Counted from the stretch's first letter, positions 15,672 to 28,305 are shown. The stretch: 64,000 nucleotides of DNA from Pseudomonas sp. GOM7 (GCF_026723825.1 NZ_CP113519.1:124001-188000), one strand, 5' to 3'. The notes: generated by a model not told the origin, from the letters alone. Program-made: numbers and translations.

Positions 15672-17180
15672 ATGAAGCGCCCGAACATCCTCTTCATCAT
15701 GGCCGACCAGATGGCCGCGCCAATCCTGCCGCTGCACGATGCCGCTTCGCCGGTGCAGATGCCCCACCTGATGAAGCTGGCCGAGCAGGCCGTGGTGTTC
15801 GATTCGGCCTACTGCAACAGCCCGCTGTGCGCGCCGTCGCGCTTCACCCTGGTCAGCGGCCGCTTGCCGTCGAAGATCGGCGCCTACGACAATGCCGCGG
15901 AATTTCCCGCCGACGTGCCGACCTATGCCCACTACCTGCGCCGCCTCGGCTATCGCACGGCGCTGTCGGGCAAGATGCACTTCTGTGGCCCGGATCAGCT
16001 ACACGGCTACGAGGAACGCCTGACCAGCGACATCTACCCCGCCGATTATGGCTGGGCAGTGAACTGGGACGAGCCGGACGTACGTGCTAGCTGGTACCAC
16101 AACATGTCCTCGGTGCTGCAGGCCGGCCCCTGCGTGCGCAGCAACCAGCTCGACTTCGACGAGGAGGTGGTATTCAAGGCCCGCCAGTACCTCTATGACC
16201 ACGTGCGCCTGACGCCCGAGCAGCCATTCTGCCTGACCGTGTCGATGACCCACCCGCACGACCCCTACACCATTCCCCGCGAATACTGGGATCGCTACGA
16301 GGGCGTGGACATTCCTCTGCCGCGCCAGCACATCGAGCAAAGCGAGCAGGACCCGCACTCACAGCGTCTGCTCAAGGTCATCGACCTGTGGGACAAACCG
16401 CTGCCCGAGGACAAGATCCGCGACGCCCGCCGCGCCTACTTCGGCGCCTGCAGCTATATCGACGACAACATCGGCAAGCTGCTGAAGACGCTGGAAGAAT
16501 GCGGCCTGGCCGAGGACACCCTGATCGTCTTCTCCGGCGACCACGGTGACATGCTTGGCGAGCGCGGCCTCTGGTACAAGATGCACTGGTTCGAGATGTC
16601 CGCCCGCGTGCCACTGCTGGTGCATGCGCCGCAGCGCTTCGCCGCGCATCGCGTCAGCCAGTCCGTCTCCACTCTCGATCTGCTGCCAACGCTGGTGGAA
16701 CTGGCCGGCGGCCAGGTCGACCCGGGCCTGGAGCTGGAAGGTCGCTCGCTGCTGCCGCACCTAAACGGCGAAAGCGGCCACGACGAAGTGCTCGGTGAAT
16801 ACATGGCCGAGGGCACCACCAGCCCGCTGATGATGATCCGCCGCGGGCCATGGAAGTTCGTCTATTCCGAGCAGGATCCGCTGCTGCTGTTCAACCTCGA
16901 AAGCGACCCGCAGGAGCGCCGCAACCTGGCCGAATCCAGTGAGCACAAGGGCATCCTCGCCGGTTTCCTCGCCGAGGCCCGCGAGCGCTGGGATGTCCCG
17001 ACCATCCACGCCGCCACCCTGGCCAGCCAGCGCCGCCGCCGCCTGGTGGCCGAAGCGCTGAGCCAGGGCAAGCTGACCAGTTGGGATCACCAGCCCTGGG
17101 TCGACGCCAGCCAGCAATACATGCGCAACCACATCGACCTCGACGATCTGGAGCGCCGCGCCCGTTTTCCTCAGGTATGA
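15672..17180 (+). CDS. betC: Choline-sulfatase
   Basis: Hydrolyses choline-O-sulfate to choline and sulfate in the cytoplasm, feeding betaine synthesis and sulfur supply. The 502-aa sulfatase has the formylglycine signature CAPSR starting at Cys53, early metal-binding MADQ, and FSGDHGDMLGERGLWYKMHWFE. Its C-terminal region (LVAEALSQGKLTSWDHQPW..ASQQYMRNH) is typical of BetC. The start at 15672 gives the conserved KRPNILFIMADQ opening; the upstream in-frame ATG at 15579 lies in the promoter. It is the first gene of a block with a choline-type binding protein and a SulP permease. Confidence 0.93.
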   Translation: MKRPNILFIMADQMAAPILPLHDAASPVQMPHLMKLAEQAVVFDSAYCNSPLCAPSRFTLVSGRLPSKIGAYDNAAEFPADVPTYAHYLRRLGYRTALSGKMHFCGPDQLHGYEERLTSDIYPADYGWAVNWDEPDVRASWYHNMSSVLQAGPCVRSNQLDFDEEVVFKARQYLYDHVRLTPEQPFCLTVSMTHPHDPYTIPREYWDRYEGVDIPLPRQHIEQSEQDPHSQRLLKVIDLWDKPLPEDKIRDARRAYFGACSYIDDNIGKLLKTLEECGLAEDTLIVFSGDHGDMLGERGLWYKMHWFEMSARVPLLVHAPQRFAAHRVSQSVSTLDLLPTLVELAGGQVDPGLELEGRSLLPHLNGESGHDEVLGEYMAEGTTSPLMMIRRGPWKFVYSEQDPLLLFNLESDPQERRNLAESSEHKGILAGFLAEARERWDVPTIHAATLASQRRRRLVAEALSQGKLTSWDHQPWVDASQQYMRNHIDLDDLERRARFPQV

Positions 17181-17206
17181 ACCTTTACCCACTGCCGCCC
17201 CCAAAA

Positions 17207-17345
17207 GGACACCTCTAAAAACTACCTGCGTTGCCATCACTGCGTTAAAAACAGGCTCAAAATGCTCATTTACAGCTCGTAAACTCCGCTTTTTCGCCTG
17301 TTTTTGCCTTGCGCTGGCTGCCTCGCCTACGTTTTCAGAGGCGCC
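17207..17345 (-). repeat. MITE-like element A
   Basis: The ends mirror each other (CCTCTAAAAAC at left, GTTTTCAGAGG at right). Read on the minus strand, the interior contains CAGGCGAAAAA, TTTACGAGCTGTAAATGAGC and TTTTTAACGC, shared in order with elements at 20064 and 43181. It has no coding capacity. It sits between betC and the choX-like gene. Confidence 0.65.
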
Positions 17346-17373
17346 CAACACAGAAGAAAAAAGGAGAGACGCC

Positions 17374-18294
17374 ATGAACCGATTCAATGCGCTGTTACTC
17401 GCCACCGCGCTCAGCAGCGCCGGCAATGTCTGGGCCGAGGATGCAGCCTGCAGCACGGTCAAACTGGGTGATCCGGGCTGGAGCGATATCGCCGTGACCA
17501 ACGGCATCGCCAGCTTCCTGCTCGACGGCCTGGGCTACCAGACGCAGAGCCAGACCCTGGCGGTGCCGATCATCTTCGCCGGCCTGCAGAAGGGGCAGAT
17601 AGACGTCTTCCTCGGTAACTGGATGCCGGCGCAGCAGAGCAACTACGACAAATTCGTCGCCAGCGGCGAGGTGGACAAGCTGGCGCAGAACCTCGAGGGT
17701 ACCGAGTACACCCTGGCCGTGCCGACCTATGCCTATGAAGCCGGGGTGAAGACCTTCGCCGACCTCGACAAGCACGCCGACAAATTCGGCAAGAAGCTCT
17801 ACGGCATCGCTTCCGGTTCGCCGGCTAACGAGTCGATCAAGCAGATGATCGCCGCCGACGAGTTCGGCCTCGGCGACTGGAAACTGGTGGAGTCCAGCGA
17901 GCAGGCGATGCTGGTGCAGGTCGGTCGCGCGGTGAAGCGCGATCAGTTCGTGGTATTCCTCGGCTGGACACCGCATCCGATGAACGTGCAGTACGACATG
18001 AAATACCTCAAGGGCGGCGAGAAGTATTTCGGCGACAGCGGCCAGGTCAACACCCTGGCGCGCAAGGGCTATGCCGCGCAGTGCCCGAACGTCGGCAAGC
18101 TGCTCACCAACCTGCGCTTCACCCAGGACATGGAGAACAGCATCATGGATCAGGTACTGAGCAAGCAGGCCAGCAACGACGCGGCGATCAAGGCCTGGCT
18201 CAAGGCCAACCCGCAGGTGCTCGATGGCTGGTTGCAGGGCGTCACCACCCGCGATGGCGGCGACGGCCTGGCGGCGGTGAAGGCGCGGCTGTAA
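17374..18294 (+). CDS. Choline/betaine ABC transporter binding protein (ChoX-like)
   Basis: The 306-aa product has a signal peptide (about 1-21, ending VWA-ED) and an OpuAC-type ligand-binding fold: CSTVKLGDPGWSDIAVTNG near the N-terminus, KGQIDVFLGNWMPAQ, and VFLGWTPHPMN. The aromatic positions fit a quaternary-ammonium cage. With betC upstream, the ligand is probably choline or choline sulfate. No permease or ATPase genes accompany it; a SulP permease follows instead, so it must share components encoded elsewhere. AGGAGA precedes the start. Confidence 0.85.
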   Translation: MNRFNALLLATALSSAGNVWAEDAACSTVKLGDPGWSDIAVTNGIASFLLDGLGYQTQSQTLAVPIIFAGLQKGQIDVFLGNWMPAQQSNYDKFVASGEVDKLAQNLEGTEYTLAVPTYAYEAGVKTFADLDKHADKFGKKLYGIASGSPANESIKQMIAADEFGLGDWKLVESSEQAMLVQVGRAVKRDQFVVFLGWTPHPMNVQYDMKYLKGGEKYFGDSGQVNTLARKGYAAQCPNVGKLLTNLRFTQDMENSIMDQVLSKQASNDAAIKAWLKANPQVLDGWLQGVTTRDGGDGLAAVKARL

Positions 18295-18305
18295 CGGCTC
18301 TCATC

Positions 18306-18397
18306 CGGTAGGAGCGAACGGGCGGCGTTCCCCTTCATTCGCGATAGGATGTGGCACAGTGTGCCGACTCTGATCGCGAATGAATTCGCTCCTACCG
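18306..18397. repeat. Nested palindromic repeat
   Basis: The outer arms CGGTAGGAGCGAA / TTCGCTCCTACCG (18306-18318 and 18385-18397) enclose inner arms CATTCGCGA / TCGCGAATG and a central GGCACA-g-TGTGCC. It is a REP-type structure between the choX-like and SulP genes and may end or attenuate the upstream transcript. Confidence 0.75.
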
Positions 18398-18491
18398 ACC
18401 GTGGTCACGCTTGAGCCGGATCGTTCTGGCAGCGGCTGCCGGGCCACGTCGTTTACACTTCACCCTTTGGTTCATCTCAAACCCGTAGACG

Positions 18492-20063
18492 ATGCCGCTA
18501 CCCGACCTCCAGACCCTGTTGCCCTTCCTGCGCTGGCTGCCCGGTATTCGCCGCAGCACCCTCGGCAACGACCTGCTGGTGGGCCTGACCGGCGCCATCC
18601 TGGCGCTGCCGCAATCGCTGGCCTACGCCCTGATCGCCGGGCTGCCGGCCGAATACGGCCTGTACGCGGCCATCGTGCCGGTGATCATCGCCTGCCTGTG
18701 GGGCTCGTCCTGGCACCTGATCTGCGGGCCGACGGCGGCGATTTCCATCGTCCTGTTCACCAGCGTCAGCCCCATGGCCAAGGCCGGCAGCGAGGATTTC
18801 ATCGCCCTGGTGCTGCTGCTGACCTTCCTGGCCGGGCTGTTCCAGTGGCTGCTTGGCCTGCTGCGCTTCGGCGCCCTGGTGAACTTCGTCTCGCAGTCGG
18901 TGGTGCTCGGCTTCACCCTGGGCGCAGCGCTGGTCATCGCCATCGGCCAGGTGCCCAATCTGCTCGGTGTCGAGGTGCCGAGCCAGGCCACGGCGCTGAG
19001 CAGCCTGCTGCAGATCGGCCAGCACCTGCCCGAGACGCACTGGCCGAGCCTGGCGCTGGCCCTGTTCACCTTTTTGCTGAGCCTGGGCGTGCGCCGTCTC
19101 TGGCCCAAGGCGCCGGCGTTGCTGATCGGCCTGGTGGTCGGCAGCCTGCTGGCCTGGTTGCTGCCGGCGCGCTACGCCGAACAGATCGCCCTGGTGGCGC
19201 CCTTCGCCGGCAACCTGCCGCCTGTAACCGCGCTGCGTTTCGACCTCGACGACGTGCTGCGCCTGCTGCCGGCGGCCGTGGCCTGCGGCATGCTCGGGTT
19301 GGTCACCAGCCTGTCCATCGCCCGCGCCCTGGCGGTGAAGTCGCACCAGTTCCTCGACGCCAACCAGGAAGTGCGCGCCCAGGGCCTGTCCAATATCGTC
19401 GGTCCCTGGTTCTCCGGCTCGCTGTCGGCCGGCTCCTTCACCCGTTCGGCGCTGAACCTGCAAGCCGGCGCACGCACGCCGCTGGCGGGAATATTCTCGG
19501 CACTGCTGGTGGCGCTGTTCGCCCTGTTCGGCGCTGCCCTGCTGGCGCATATCCCGCTGCCGGTGATGGCTGCGGGGATCCTGCTGATCTGCTGGGGGCT
19601 GGTGGATCTGCCAGCGATTCGCGCGCTGCGCCGGGTCAGCCAGGCCGAATTCGTGGTGATGCTGCTGACCTTCGCCGCCACCCTGGTGCTGGAGCTGCAG
19701 ACGGCGATCTATGCCGGCGTGCTGGCGTCGCTGTTCTTCTACCTCAAGCGCACCTCGCAGCCACGCGTGCGCCTGTGGCGCAATGACGACGAAGATGTGC
19801 TGCGCATCGAGGGCTCGATCTTCTTCGGCGCCTGTCACTACATCCAGCAACTGCTGCAGAACAGCCACGCGCCGCGCGTGGTGATCGACGCCCGGCACAT
19901 CAACTTCATCGACTATGCCGGTGTCGAGATGCTGCACCAGGAGGCCCGCCGCCTGCAGGTGCTGCAGCGCAGCCTGGTGCTGCGCCAGGCGCGGCCGCAG
20001 GTGGTGGAGGAAATTCGCAAGCTCGAAGGCGCCGAGCACTGCCCGCTGGTCTTCGAGGACTGA
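18492..20063 (+). CDS. SulP-family transporter with STAS domain (sulfate permease-like)
   Basis: The 523-aa inner-membrane protein has about 11-12 helices (residues 25-410) starting with the SulP signature GAILALPQSLAYALIAGLPAEYGLYAAIVP and ICGPTAAISIVLF. A C-terminal STAS domain (about 430-520) contains VVIDARHINFIDYAGVEMLH. Placement after betC and the binding-protein gene suggests it handles sulfate or choline sulfate for this pathway. That is inference from context; SulP members also carry bicarbonate and dicarboxylates. A MITE-like element begins at its stop codon. Confidence 0.88.
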   Translation: MPLPDLQTLLPFLRWLPGIRRSTLGNDLLVGLTGAILALPQSLAYALIAGLPAEYGLYAAIVPVIIACLWGSSWHLICGPTAAISIVLFTSVSPMAKAGSEDFIALVLLLTFLAGLFQWLLGLLRFGALVNFVSQSVVLGFTLGAALVIAIGQVPNLLGVEVPSQATALSSLLQIGQHLPETHWPSLALALFTFLLSLGVRRLWPKAPALLIGLVVGSLLAWLLPARYAEQIALVAPFAGNLPPVTALRFDLDDVLRLLPAAVACGMLGLVTSLSIARALAVKSHQFLDANQEVRAQGLSNIVGPWFSGSLSAGSFTRSALNLQAGARTPLAGIFSALLVALFALFGAALLAHIPLPVMAAGILLICWGLVDLPAIRALRRVSQAEFVVMLLTFAATLVLELQTAIYAGVLASLFFYLKRTSQPRVRLWRNDDEDVLRIEGSIFFGACHYIQQLLQNSHAPRVVIDARHINFIDYAGVEMLHQEARRLQVLQRSLVLRQARPQVVEEIRKLEGAEHCPLVFED

Positions 20064-20249
20064 GAGCCTGTTCACGATCTCGCGAGCTAGAGCCAGGCAA
20101 GGCGAAATCAGGCGAAAAACGCTCGGAGTCGCGTTCGACTTTACGAGTTGTAAATGAGCATTTTTGACGGGGACGCCTCGTCTGGGCTCGCACGCGAGGC
20201 TGGTTTCAACGCAGCATGGCCGACGCGCAGCAGATCGTGAACAGGTTCT
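20064..20249 (+). repeat. MITE-like element B
   Basis: The end CCTGTTCACGATCT (20067-20080) is mirrored by AGATCGTGAACAGG (20232-20245). The interior has CAGGCGAAAAACGC, TTTACGAGTTGTAAATGAGC and GGGCTCGCACGCGAGGC, the last shared with element C. Non-coding. It directly abuts the SulP stop codon. Confidence 0.7.
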
Positions 20250-20312
20250 AAGCCTCTCGCTTCAAGCCTTGGCCATCTCTAGACTACGCAGCCTCGTTCA
20301 CCGGAGGCCGCC

Positions 20313-20903
20313 ATGGACATCTTCAGCATCGCCGTACTGATCTTTCTGGTCACCGACCCGTTCGGCAATATCGCCATCTACATCGCTGCGCTGAAGAACG
20401 TCGAGCCGCGCCGTCGCCTGTGGGTCGCCGCCCGCGAGTTGCTGTTCGCCCTGGCCTTGTTGCTGCTGTTTCTCACCTTTGGTGACAAATTCCTCACCGG
20501 GCTCGGCCTGTCGCGAGAGGCGACCGCCATCGCCGGCGGTATCATCCTCTTCGTCATCGCCATGCGCCTGATCTTCCCCAGCCCGCAGGGCCTGCTCGGC
20601 GACGTGCCCGACGGCGAGCCGATGCTGGTGCCGCTGGCCACGCCGGCCGTGGCCGGGCCCTCGGCCCTCGCGGTGCTGATGACCTTGCGCAACACCCACA
20701 CCGGGCCGCTCTGGGAGCTGTACCTGGCGCTGATCCTGGCCTGGGCGGCGACGGCATTCATCCTGTTGCAGGCCTCGTTCCTGCAGCGTTTTCTCGGTAA
20801 CCGCGGGTTGATGGCGGTGGAGCGGCTGATGGGCATGCTGCTGATCATGCTCAGCGTCGACATGCTGCTGGACAACCTGCAAAGCGTATTCAGTCACCTA
20901 TGA
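20313..20903 (+). CDS. MarC-family integral membrane protein
   Basis: The 196-aa protein has six predicted membrane helices and the family motif LVTDPFGNIAIYIAAL near the N-terminus, repeated in degenerate form as VPLATPAVAGPSALAVL around residue 110. The MarC (YhgN-like) family has no proven transport role; its early link to multidrug resistance was withdrawn. The last four bases overlap the amidase start (ATGA), so the two are coupled. Confidence 0.9.
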   Translation: MDIFSIAVLIFLVTDPFGNIAIYIAALKNVEPRRRLWVAARELLFALALLLLFLTFGDKFLTGLGLSREATAIAGGIILFVIAMRLIFPSPQGLLGDVPDGEPMLVPLATPAVAGPSALAVLMTLRNTHTGPLWELYLALILAWAATAFILLQASFLQRFLGNRGLMAVERLMGMLLIMLSVDMLLDNLQSVFSHL

Positions 20904-21682
20904 AATCTTTCTGCCTTGCCCTCATCCTCGTCGTGCTTGCCGGTTGCACTGGCGGTCTGCGCATCGACGACAGCCACACCGCGGTCGGCCAGAACAGCCG
21001 CGTGCAATACGTCGTGCTGCACTACACCTCGGCCGACCTGGCACGCTCGCTGGAACTGCTGACCAGCACCGACGTCAGCAGCCACTACCTGATCGGCGAC
21101 CGGCCAGCGACGCTCTATCGCCTGGTCGATGAAAACCGCCGCGCCTGGCACGCCGGCGTCAGCGAGTGGCAGGGGCGCACCTGGCTGAATGCCTCGACCA
21201 TCGGCATCGAGCTGGTCAATCAGGGTTACTACGACACGCCCAAGGGCCGCTACTGGCAGCCCTTCGCGCCGCAGCAGATCGATGTGCTGGTGGCCCTGCT
21301 CAAGGACATCGTGCGTCGGCACCAACTGCCGCTGGGCTCGATCATCGGTCACAGCGATATCGCGCCGCAGCGCAAGGTCGACCCGGGGCCGTTGTTCCCC
21401 TGGAAGCGTCTGGCCGACGAGGGCCTTGTCCCCTGGCCGGACGAGGCCCAGGTGGCGCGCCAGCAGGCACTGTTCGCCGCCAGCCTGCCCAGCGTCGAGT
21501 GGTTCCAGGAGCAACTGGCCCGCCAGGGCTACACGGTGTCGCGCAGCGGCGAGCTGGACGAGGCCACGCGCAACGTCATCGCCGCCTTCCAGATGAAATA
21601 CCGGCCGGCCAACTACGACGGCCAGCCGGACGCCGAAACCGCCGCGCGCCTGTTGGTGCTCAACCAGCAGGCGGCAGGCTAG
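20900..21682 (+). CDS. Lipoprotein N-acetylmuramoyl-L-alanine amidase (AmiD/AmpDh2-like)
   Basis: Zn-dependent amidase that splits the bond between MurNAc and the stem peptide. The 260-aa product has a lipobox LAGC ending at Cys16, so it is probably outer-membrane anchored. The Amidase_2 domain (about 35-165) carries putative zinc ligands His41, His151 and Asp161 and catalytic Glu104. A C-terminal peptidoglycan-binding domain (about 185-255; GYTVSRSGELDEATRNVIAAFQ) follows. Length and domains match E. coli AmiD and P. aeruginosa AmpDh2. Its stop overlaps a converging receiver gene by 4 bp. Confidence 0.9.
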   Translation: MKSFCLALILVVLAGCTGGLRIDDSHTAVGQNSRVQYVVLHYTSADLARSLELLTSTDVSSHYLIGDRPATLYRLVDENRRAWHAGVSEWQGRTWLNASTIGIELVNQGYYDTPKGRYWQPFAPQQIDVLVALLKDIVRRHQLPLGSIIGHSDIAPQRKVDPGPLFPWKRLADEGLVPWPDEAQVARQQALFAASLPSVEWFQEQLARQGYTVSRSGELDEATRNVIAAFQMKYRPANYDGQPDAETAARLLVLNQQAAG

Positions 21683-22074
21683 GCGCCGCTCAGCTCGCTC
21701 AACCGACGGGCCAGCACCTGGAGGTCGTAAGGTTTGACGATGCTGTCGGTGGCGGCAGTAGTGTCGCGGGCACGCACTTCTGCGAGCAATTCGCGCTCGT
21801 CGTAACCGCTGGCGAACAGTACCGGTAAGGTCGGCCTTAGCCGCCGCGCGGCTTGCACCAGCTCGCGCCCGTCCATGCCCGGCAGGCCAATGTCGCTCAT
21901 CAGCAGGTCGACCGGCTGCTCGCTGCGCAGCAGCTCCAGAGCGCTGGCGCCGTCGCGCAGGGCGTGAACCTGGTAGCCGAACTCCTCCAGCACTTGCGTG
22001 GTGAGTTGGCGCACCACGTCATCGTCCTCGACCAGCACGATGGTCTTGATGGTGGCGGAATCGGTATAGGTCAT
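21679..22074 (-). CDS. Single-domain response regulator (CheY-like)
   Basis: The 131-aa protein is one receiver domain: acidic pair in VLVEDDDV, phosphoacceptor Asp61 (LLMSDIGLPGMDG) and the conserved Lys in SIVKPYD. No output domain is present. It is divergent from the large hybrid-kinase operon starting at 22193, so it may be a diffusible phosphate carrier or sink for those kinases. That link rests only on position. Confidence 0.88.
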   Translation of the reverse strand: MTYTDSATIKTIVLVEDDDVVRQLTTQVLEEFGYQVHALRDGASALELLRSEQPVDLLMSDIGLPGMDGRELVQAARRLRPTLPVLFASGYDERELLAEVRARDTTAATDSIVKPYDLQVLARRLSELSGA

Positions 22075-22192
22075 GAAGTTCTCGGTTTCGGCGCGCAGAA
22101 TGCGCGAATGTTTGGCAAACTGCGGTGTCTGCTCGTGGTCAGTGTGCCACAGGCCTCTCCCCTAGAATAAGCAGCAGCGAGACAAGCATCGA

Positions 22193-25704
<3,512 letters not shown>

Positions 25705-25705
<1 letters not shown>

Positions 25706-26514
25706 TGCCCGACGAGATCGAGCTGCGCCTGCTGATCGAGGCCATCTATCTGCGCTACAGCTATGACTTTCGCGACTACTCCAAGGCTTCGCTCAAGCGC
25801 CGCGTGCGCCAGGCTCAAGCGCAACTGGACTGCCCGACCATCTCGGCCTTGCAGGAGCGCATCCTGCACGAGCCGCAGGCCTTCATGCAGCTCTTGCAGT
25901 ACCTCACCATCCCGGTCAGCGAAATGTTCCGCGACCCCAGTTACTTCCTCACCCTGCGCGAACAGGTGGTGCCGCTGCTGCACACCTACCCGTCGCTGAA
26001 GATCTGGGTGGCCGGTTGCAGCACGGGTGAGGAGGTCTACTCCCTGGCCATCCTGCTGCACGAGGAAGGCCTGCTGGAACGCAGCATGATCTACGCCACC
26101 GACATCAATCCCTACTCGCTGGAGAAGGCCGAGCAAGGCATCTTCGCTCTCGACCACCTGCGTACCTACACCCAGAACTACCAGCTCTCCGGTGGCAAAC
26201 GGGCGTTCTCCGACTACTACTCGGCGGCCTATGACCGCGTGCTGTTCGACAAGTCGCTACGGGCCAACGTGACCTTCGCCGACCACAGCCTGGCCACCGA
26301 CAGCGTGTTCGCCGAAACCCATCTGGTGTCGTGCCGCAACGTGCTGATCTACTTCAACCGCGACCTGCAGGATCGCGCCCTGGGCCTGTTCCACGACTCC
26401 CTCTGTCATCGCGGCTTTCTCGGCCTGGGCAGCAAGGAGAGCCTGGACTTCTCCGCCTATGCCCAGCAGTTCGAGGCGCTGTCGCGCCCCGAGCGGATCT
26501 TCCGCAAACGATGA
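25705..26514 (+). CDS. CheR-type protein-glutamate methyltransferase
   Basis: The 269-aa protein has the CheR N-terminal helical domain and the SAM-binding domain, including VAGCSTGEEVYSLAILL, YATDINPYSLEKA and the SCRNVLIYF motif. Such enzymes methylate glutamates on chemoreceptor-like coiled coils. The start at 25705 overlaps the kinase stop as TGATG; an upstream ATG at 25678 lies inside the kinase gene. No chemoreceptor, CheA or CheW is encoded nearby, so the substrate may be the coiled-coil region of the kinase itself. Confidence 0.88.
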
Positions 26515-27122
26515 GCGGGCAACCGATCAACCTGCGAGGGCAGGTTCGCGCGCCGCTACAAGCGCTGGTGATCGGCGCCTCTGCCGGCGGCGTGGAAGCG
26601 CTGTTGCAGCTCCTGCGGGGCCTGCCGCCGAGCTATCGGCTGCCGGTGGTGTGCCTGCTGCACGTACCGGATCGCAACGACAGCCTGCTGGCCGAACTGT
26701 TCGCCCGTAGCTTGCAACTGCCGGCCAAGGAGGCCGAGGACAAGGAGTACCTGCGCGGCGGCGTGGTTTACGTGGCGCCGGCCGGTTATCACCTGTCCAT
26801 CGAGAGCGATCACAGCTTTTCCCTCAGCCGCGAAGAGCCCCGGCATTTCTCCCGGCCATCGATCGACATTCTCTTCGAGTCCGCCGCCGACGCCTATGGC
26901 GAGCACCTGGCCGGCGCCTTGCTCACAGGTGCCAACGAGGACGGCGCCGCCGGTCTGTTGGCCATTCAGCAGGCCGGTGGCCTGACCCTGGTACAGGAGC
27001 CCGCCGACGCTCAGGTACCGACCATGCCGGAAGCCGCGCTGGCGCTGCTGCAACCGGACTTTCTCCTGCCCCTAGCCGCCATGCGCGTACTGCTGACCGA
27101 ACTGGATACCCCGCCATGCTGA
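26511..27122 (+). CDS. CheB-type methylesterase without a receiver domain
   Basis: The 203-aa protein is a stand-alone CheB catalytic domain: IGASAGGVEALLQLL with the nucleophilic Ser, CLLHVPDRNDS with the His, and TGANEDGAAG with the Asp of the triad. The N-terminal receiver found in classical CheB is missing, so activity is not controlled by direct phosphorylation. It overlaps the CheR-like stop by ATGA and runs 7 bp into the next kinase gene. It probably removes methyl groups added by the partner gene. Confidence 0.88.
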   Translation: MSGQPINLRGQVRAPLQALVIGASAGGVEALLQLLRGLPPSYRLPVVCLLHVPDRNDSLLAELFARSLQLPAKEAEDKEYLRGGVVYVAPAGYHLSIESDHSFSLSREEPRHFSRPSIDILFESAADAYGEHLAGALLTGANEDGAAGLLAIQQAGGLTLVQEPADAQVPTMPEAALALLQPDFLLPLAAMRVLLTELDTPPC

Positions 27123-28303
27123 GAAAGATCGAAGCCAAGGTGTTGATCGTCGACGACCTGCCAGAGAACCTGCTGGCGCTGCGCTCGCTGATCCACAGCG
27201 ACCAATGCAGCGTGTACCAGGCCAGCAGCGCCGACGAGGCACTGGCACTGTTGCTCGAGCACGAGTTCGCCCTGGCCATCCTCGACGTGAAGATGCCGGG
27301 CATGAATGGTTTCGAGCTGGCCGAGCTGATGCGCGGCACGGAGAAGACCAAGCGCATCCCGATCATCTTCGTCAGTGCCGCTGGCCGCGACATGGATTAC
27401 GCCTTCCGTGGCTACGAGAGTGGCGCGGTGGACTTCCTGCACAAGCCGCTGTCGGCCTTCGAGGTACGCAGCAAGGTGACCATGTTCGTCGAGCTGTATC
27501 GCCACCGTAAGGCCCTGAGCCTGCAACTGGAGGTGGTCGAGGCGGCACGGCGCGAGCAGGAGGCACTGCTCGCCGAGCTGCGCGAGACCCAGGCCGAGCT
27601 GCAGAAGGCGGTGCAGATGCGTGACGCCTTCATGTCCATCGCCTCGCACGAGCTGCGCACCCCGCTCAACGGCCTGATCCTCGACGTGCAACTGCGCAAG
27701 ATGCGTCTGGAACAGGGGCGCGAGGACGCCTTCAGCCCAGACAAGCTCAAGGAAATGATCGCCCGTGACGAGCGCCAGCTACGCAGCCTGACCCGTCTGA
27801 TCGACGACATGCTGGATGTGTCGCGCATCCGCACCGGCAAGCTTTCCGTGCGCCCGCAGCCGGGTGATCTCGGTGTGCTGGCCGGCAGCGTGGTAGAGAG
27901 CCTGGCCGCGCAGTTCGCCAGCCAGGGCAGCCAGGTCGAACTGCAGGTGGACGGCCCGGCACCGGTGCTGATGGACGAATTCCGCATCGAGCAGGTGCTG
28001 GCCAACCTGCTCACCAACGCCCTGCGCTACGGCGCTGGCAAGCCGGTGTCGGTGCGGGTGAGGGGGGAGCAGGAGGTCGTCCGGGCCGAGGTGCGGGATC
28101 AGGGCCTGGGCATTTCCGAGGCCGATCAGCGCCGGGTGTTCGAGCAATTCGAGCGTGTATCGGAGAGCAACGTGCCTCAGGGGCTGGGGCTGGGCCTGTT
28201 CATCAGCGAACAGATCGTCCAGGCCCATGGCGGGCGCATCGAACTGAGCAGCCGCCTGGGCGAGGGCTCCTGTTTCAGCGTCGTGCTACCCCGTCATGAT
28301 TGA
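27116..28303 (+). CDS. Receiver-histidine kinase (REC-HisKA-HATPase)
   Basis: The 395-aa soluble kinase begins with a receiver domain (about 5-125, Asp57 in AILDVKMPGMNG), followed by a coiled-coil linker and HisKA with His178 in SHELRTPLNG. An HATPase domain follows (about 280-393; GLGLGLFISEQIVQAHGG). There is no membrane segment, so input must come through phosphorylation of its receiver, plausibly by the upstream hybrid kinase. It is the last gene of the overlapping four-gene operon. The UAS of the next sigma-54 promoter begins right after its stop. Confidence 0.9.
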   Translation: MLRKIEAKVLIVDDLPENLLALRSLIHSDQCSVYQASSADEALALLLEHEFALAILDVKMPGMNGFELAELMRGTEKTKRIPIIFVSAAGRDMDYAFRGYESGAVDFLHKPLSAFEVRSKVTMFVELYRHRKALSLQLEVVEAARREQEALLAELRETQAELQKAVQMRDAFMSIASHELRTPLNGLILDVQLRKMRLEQGREDAFSPDKLKEMIARDERQLRSLTRLIDDMLDVSRIRTGKLSVRPQPGDLGVLAGSVVESLAAQFASQGSQVELQVDGPAPVLMDEFRIEQVLANLLTNALRYGAGKPVSVRVRGEQEVVRAEVRDQGLGISEADQRRVFEQFERVSESNVPQGLGLGLFISEQIVQAHGGRIELSSRLGEGSCFSVVLPRHD

Positions 28304-28305
28304 TC

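Noticed and set aside
18342..18375. TGGCACAGTGTGCC considered as a sigma-54 core
   Set aside because: GG to GC spacing is 8 rather than 10. It is the symmetric centre of a nested palindromic repeat.
18498..20075. 525-codon minus-strand frame opposite the second SulP gene
   Set aside because: Gln/His/Arg-rich antisense shadow. The plus strand has a full SulP with STAS domain.
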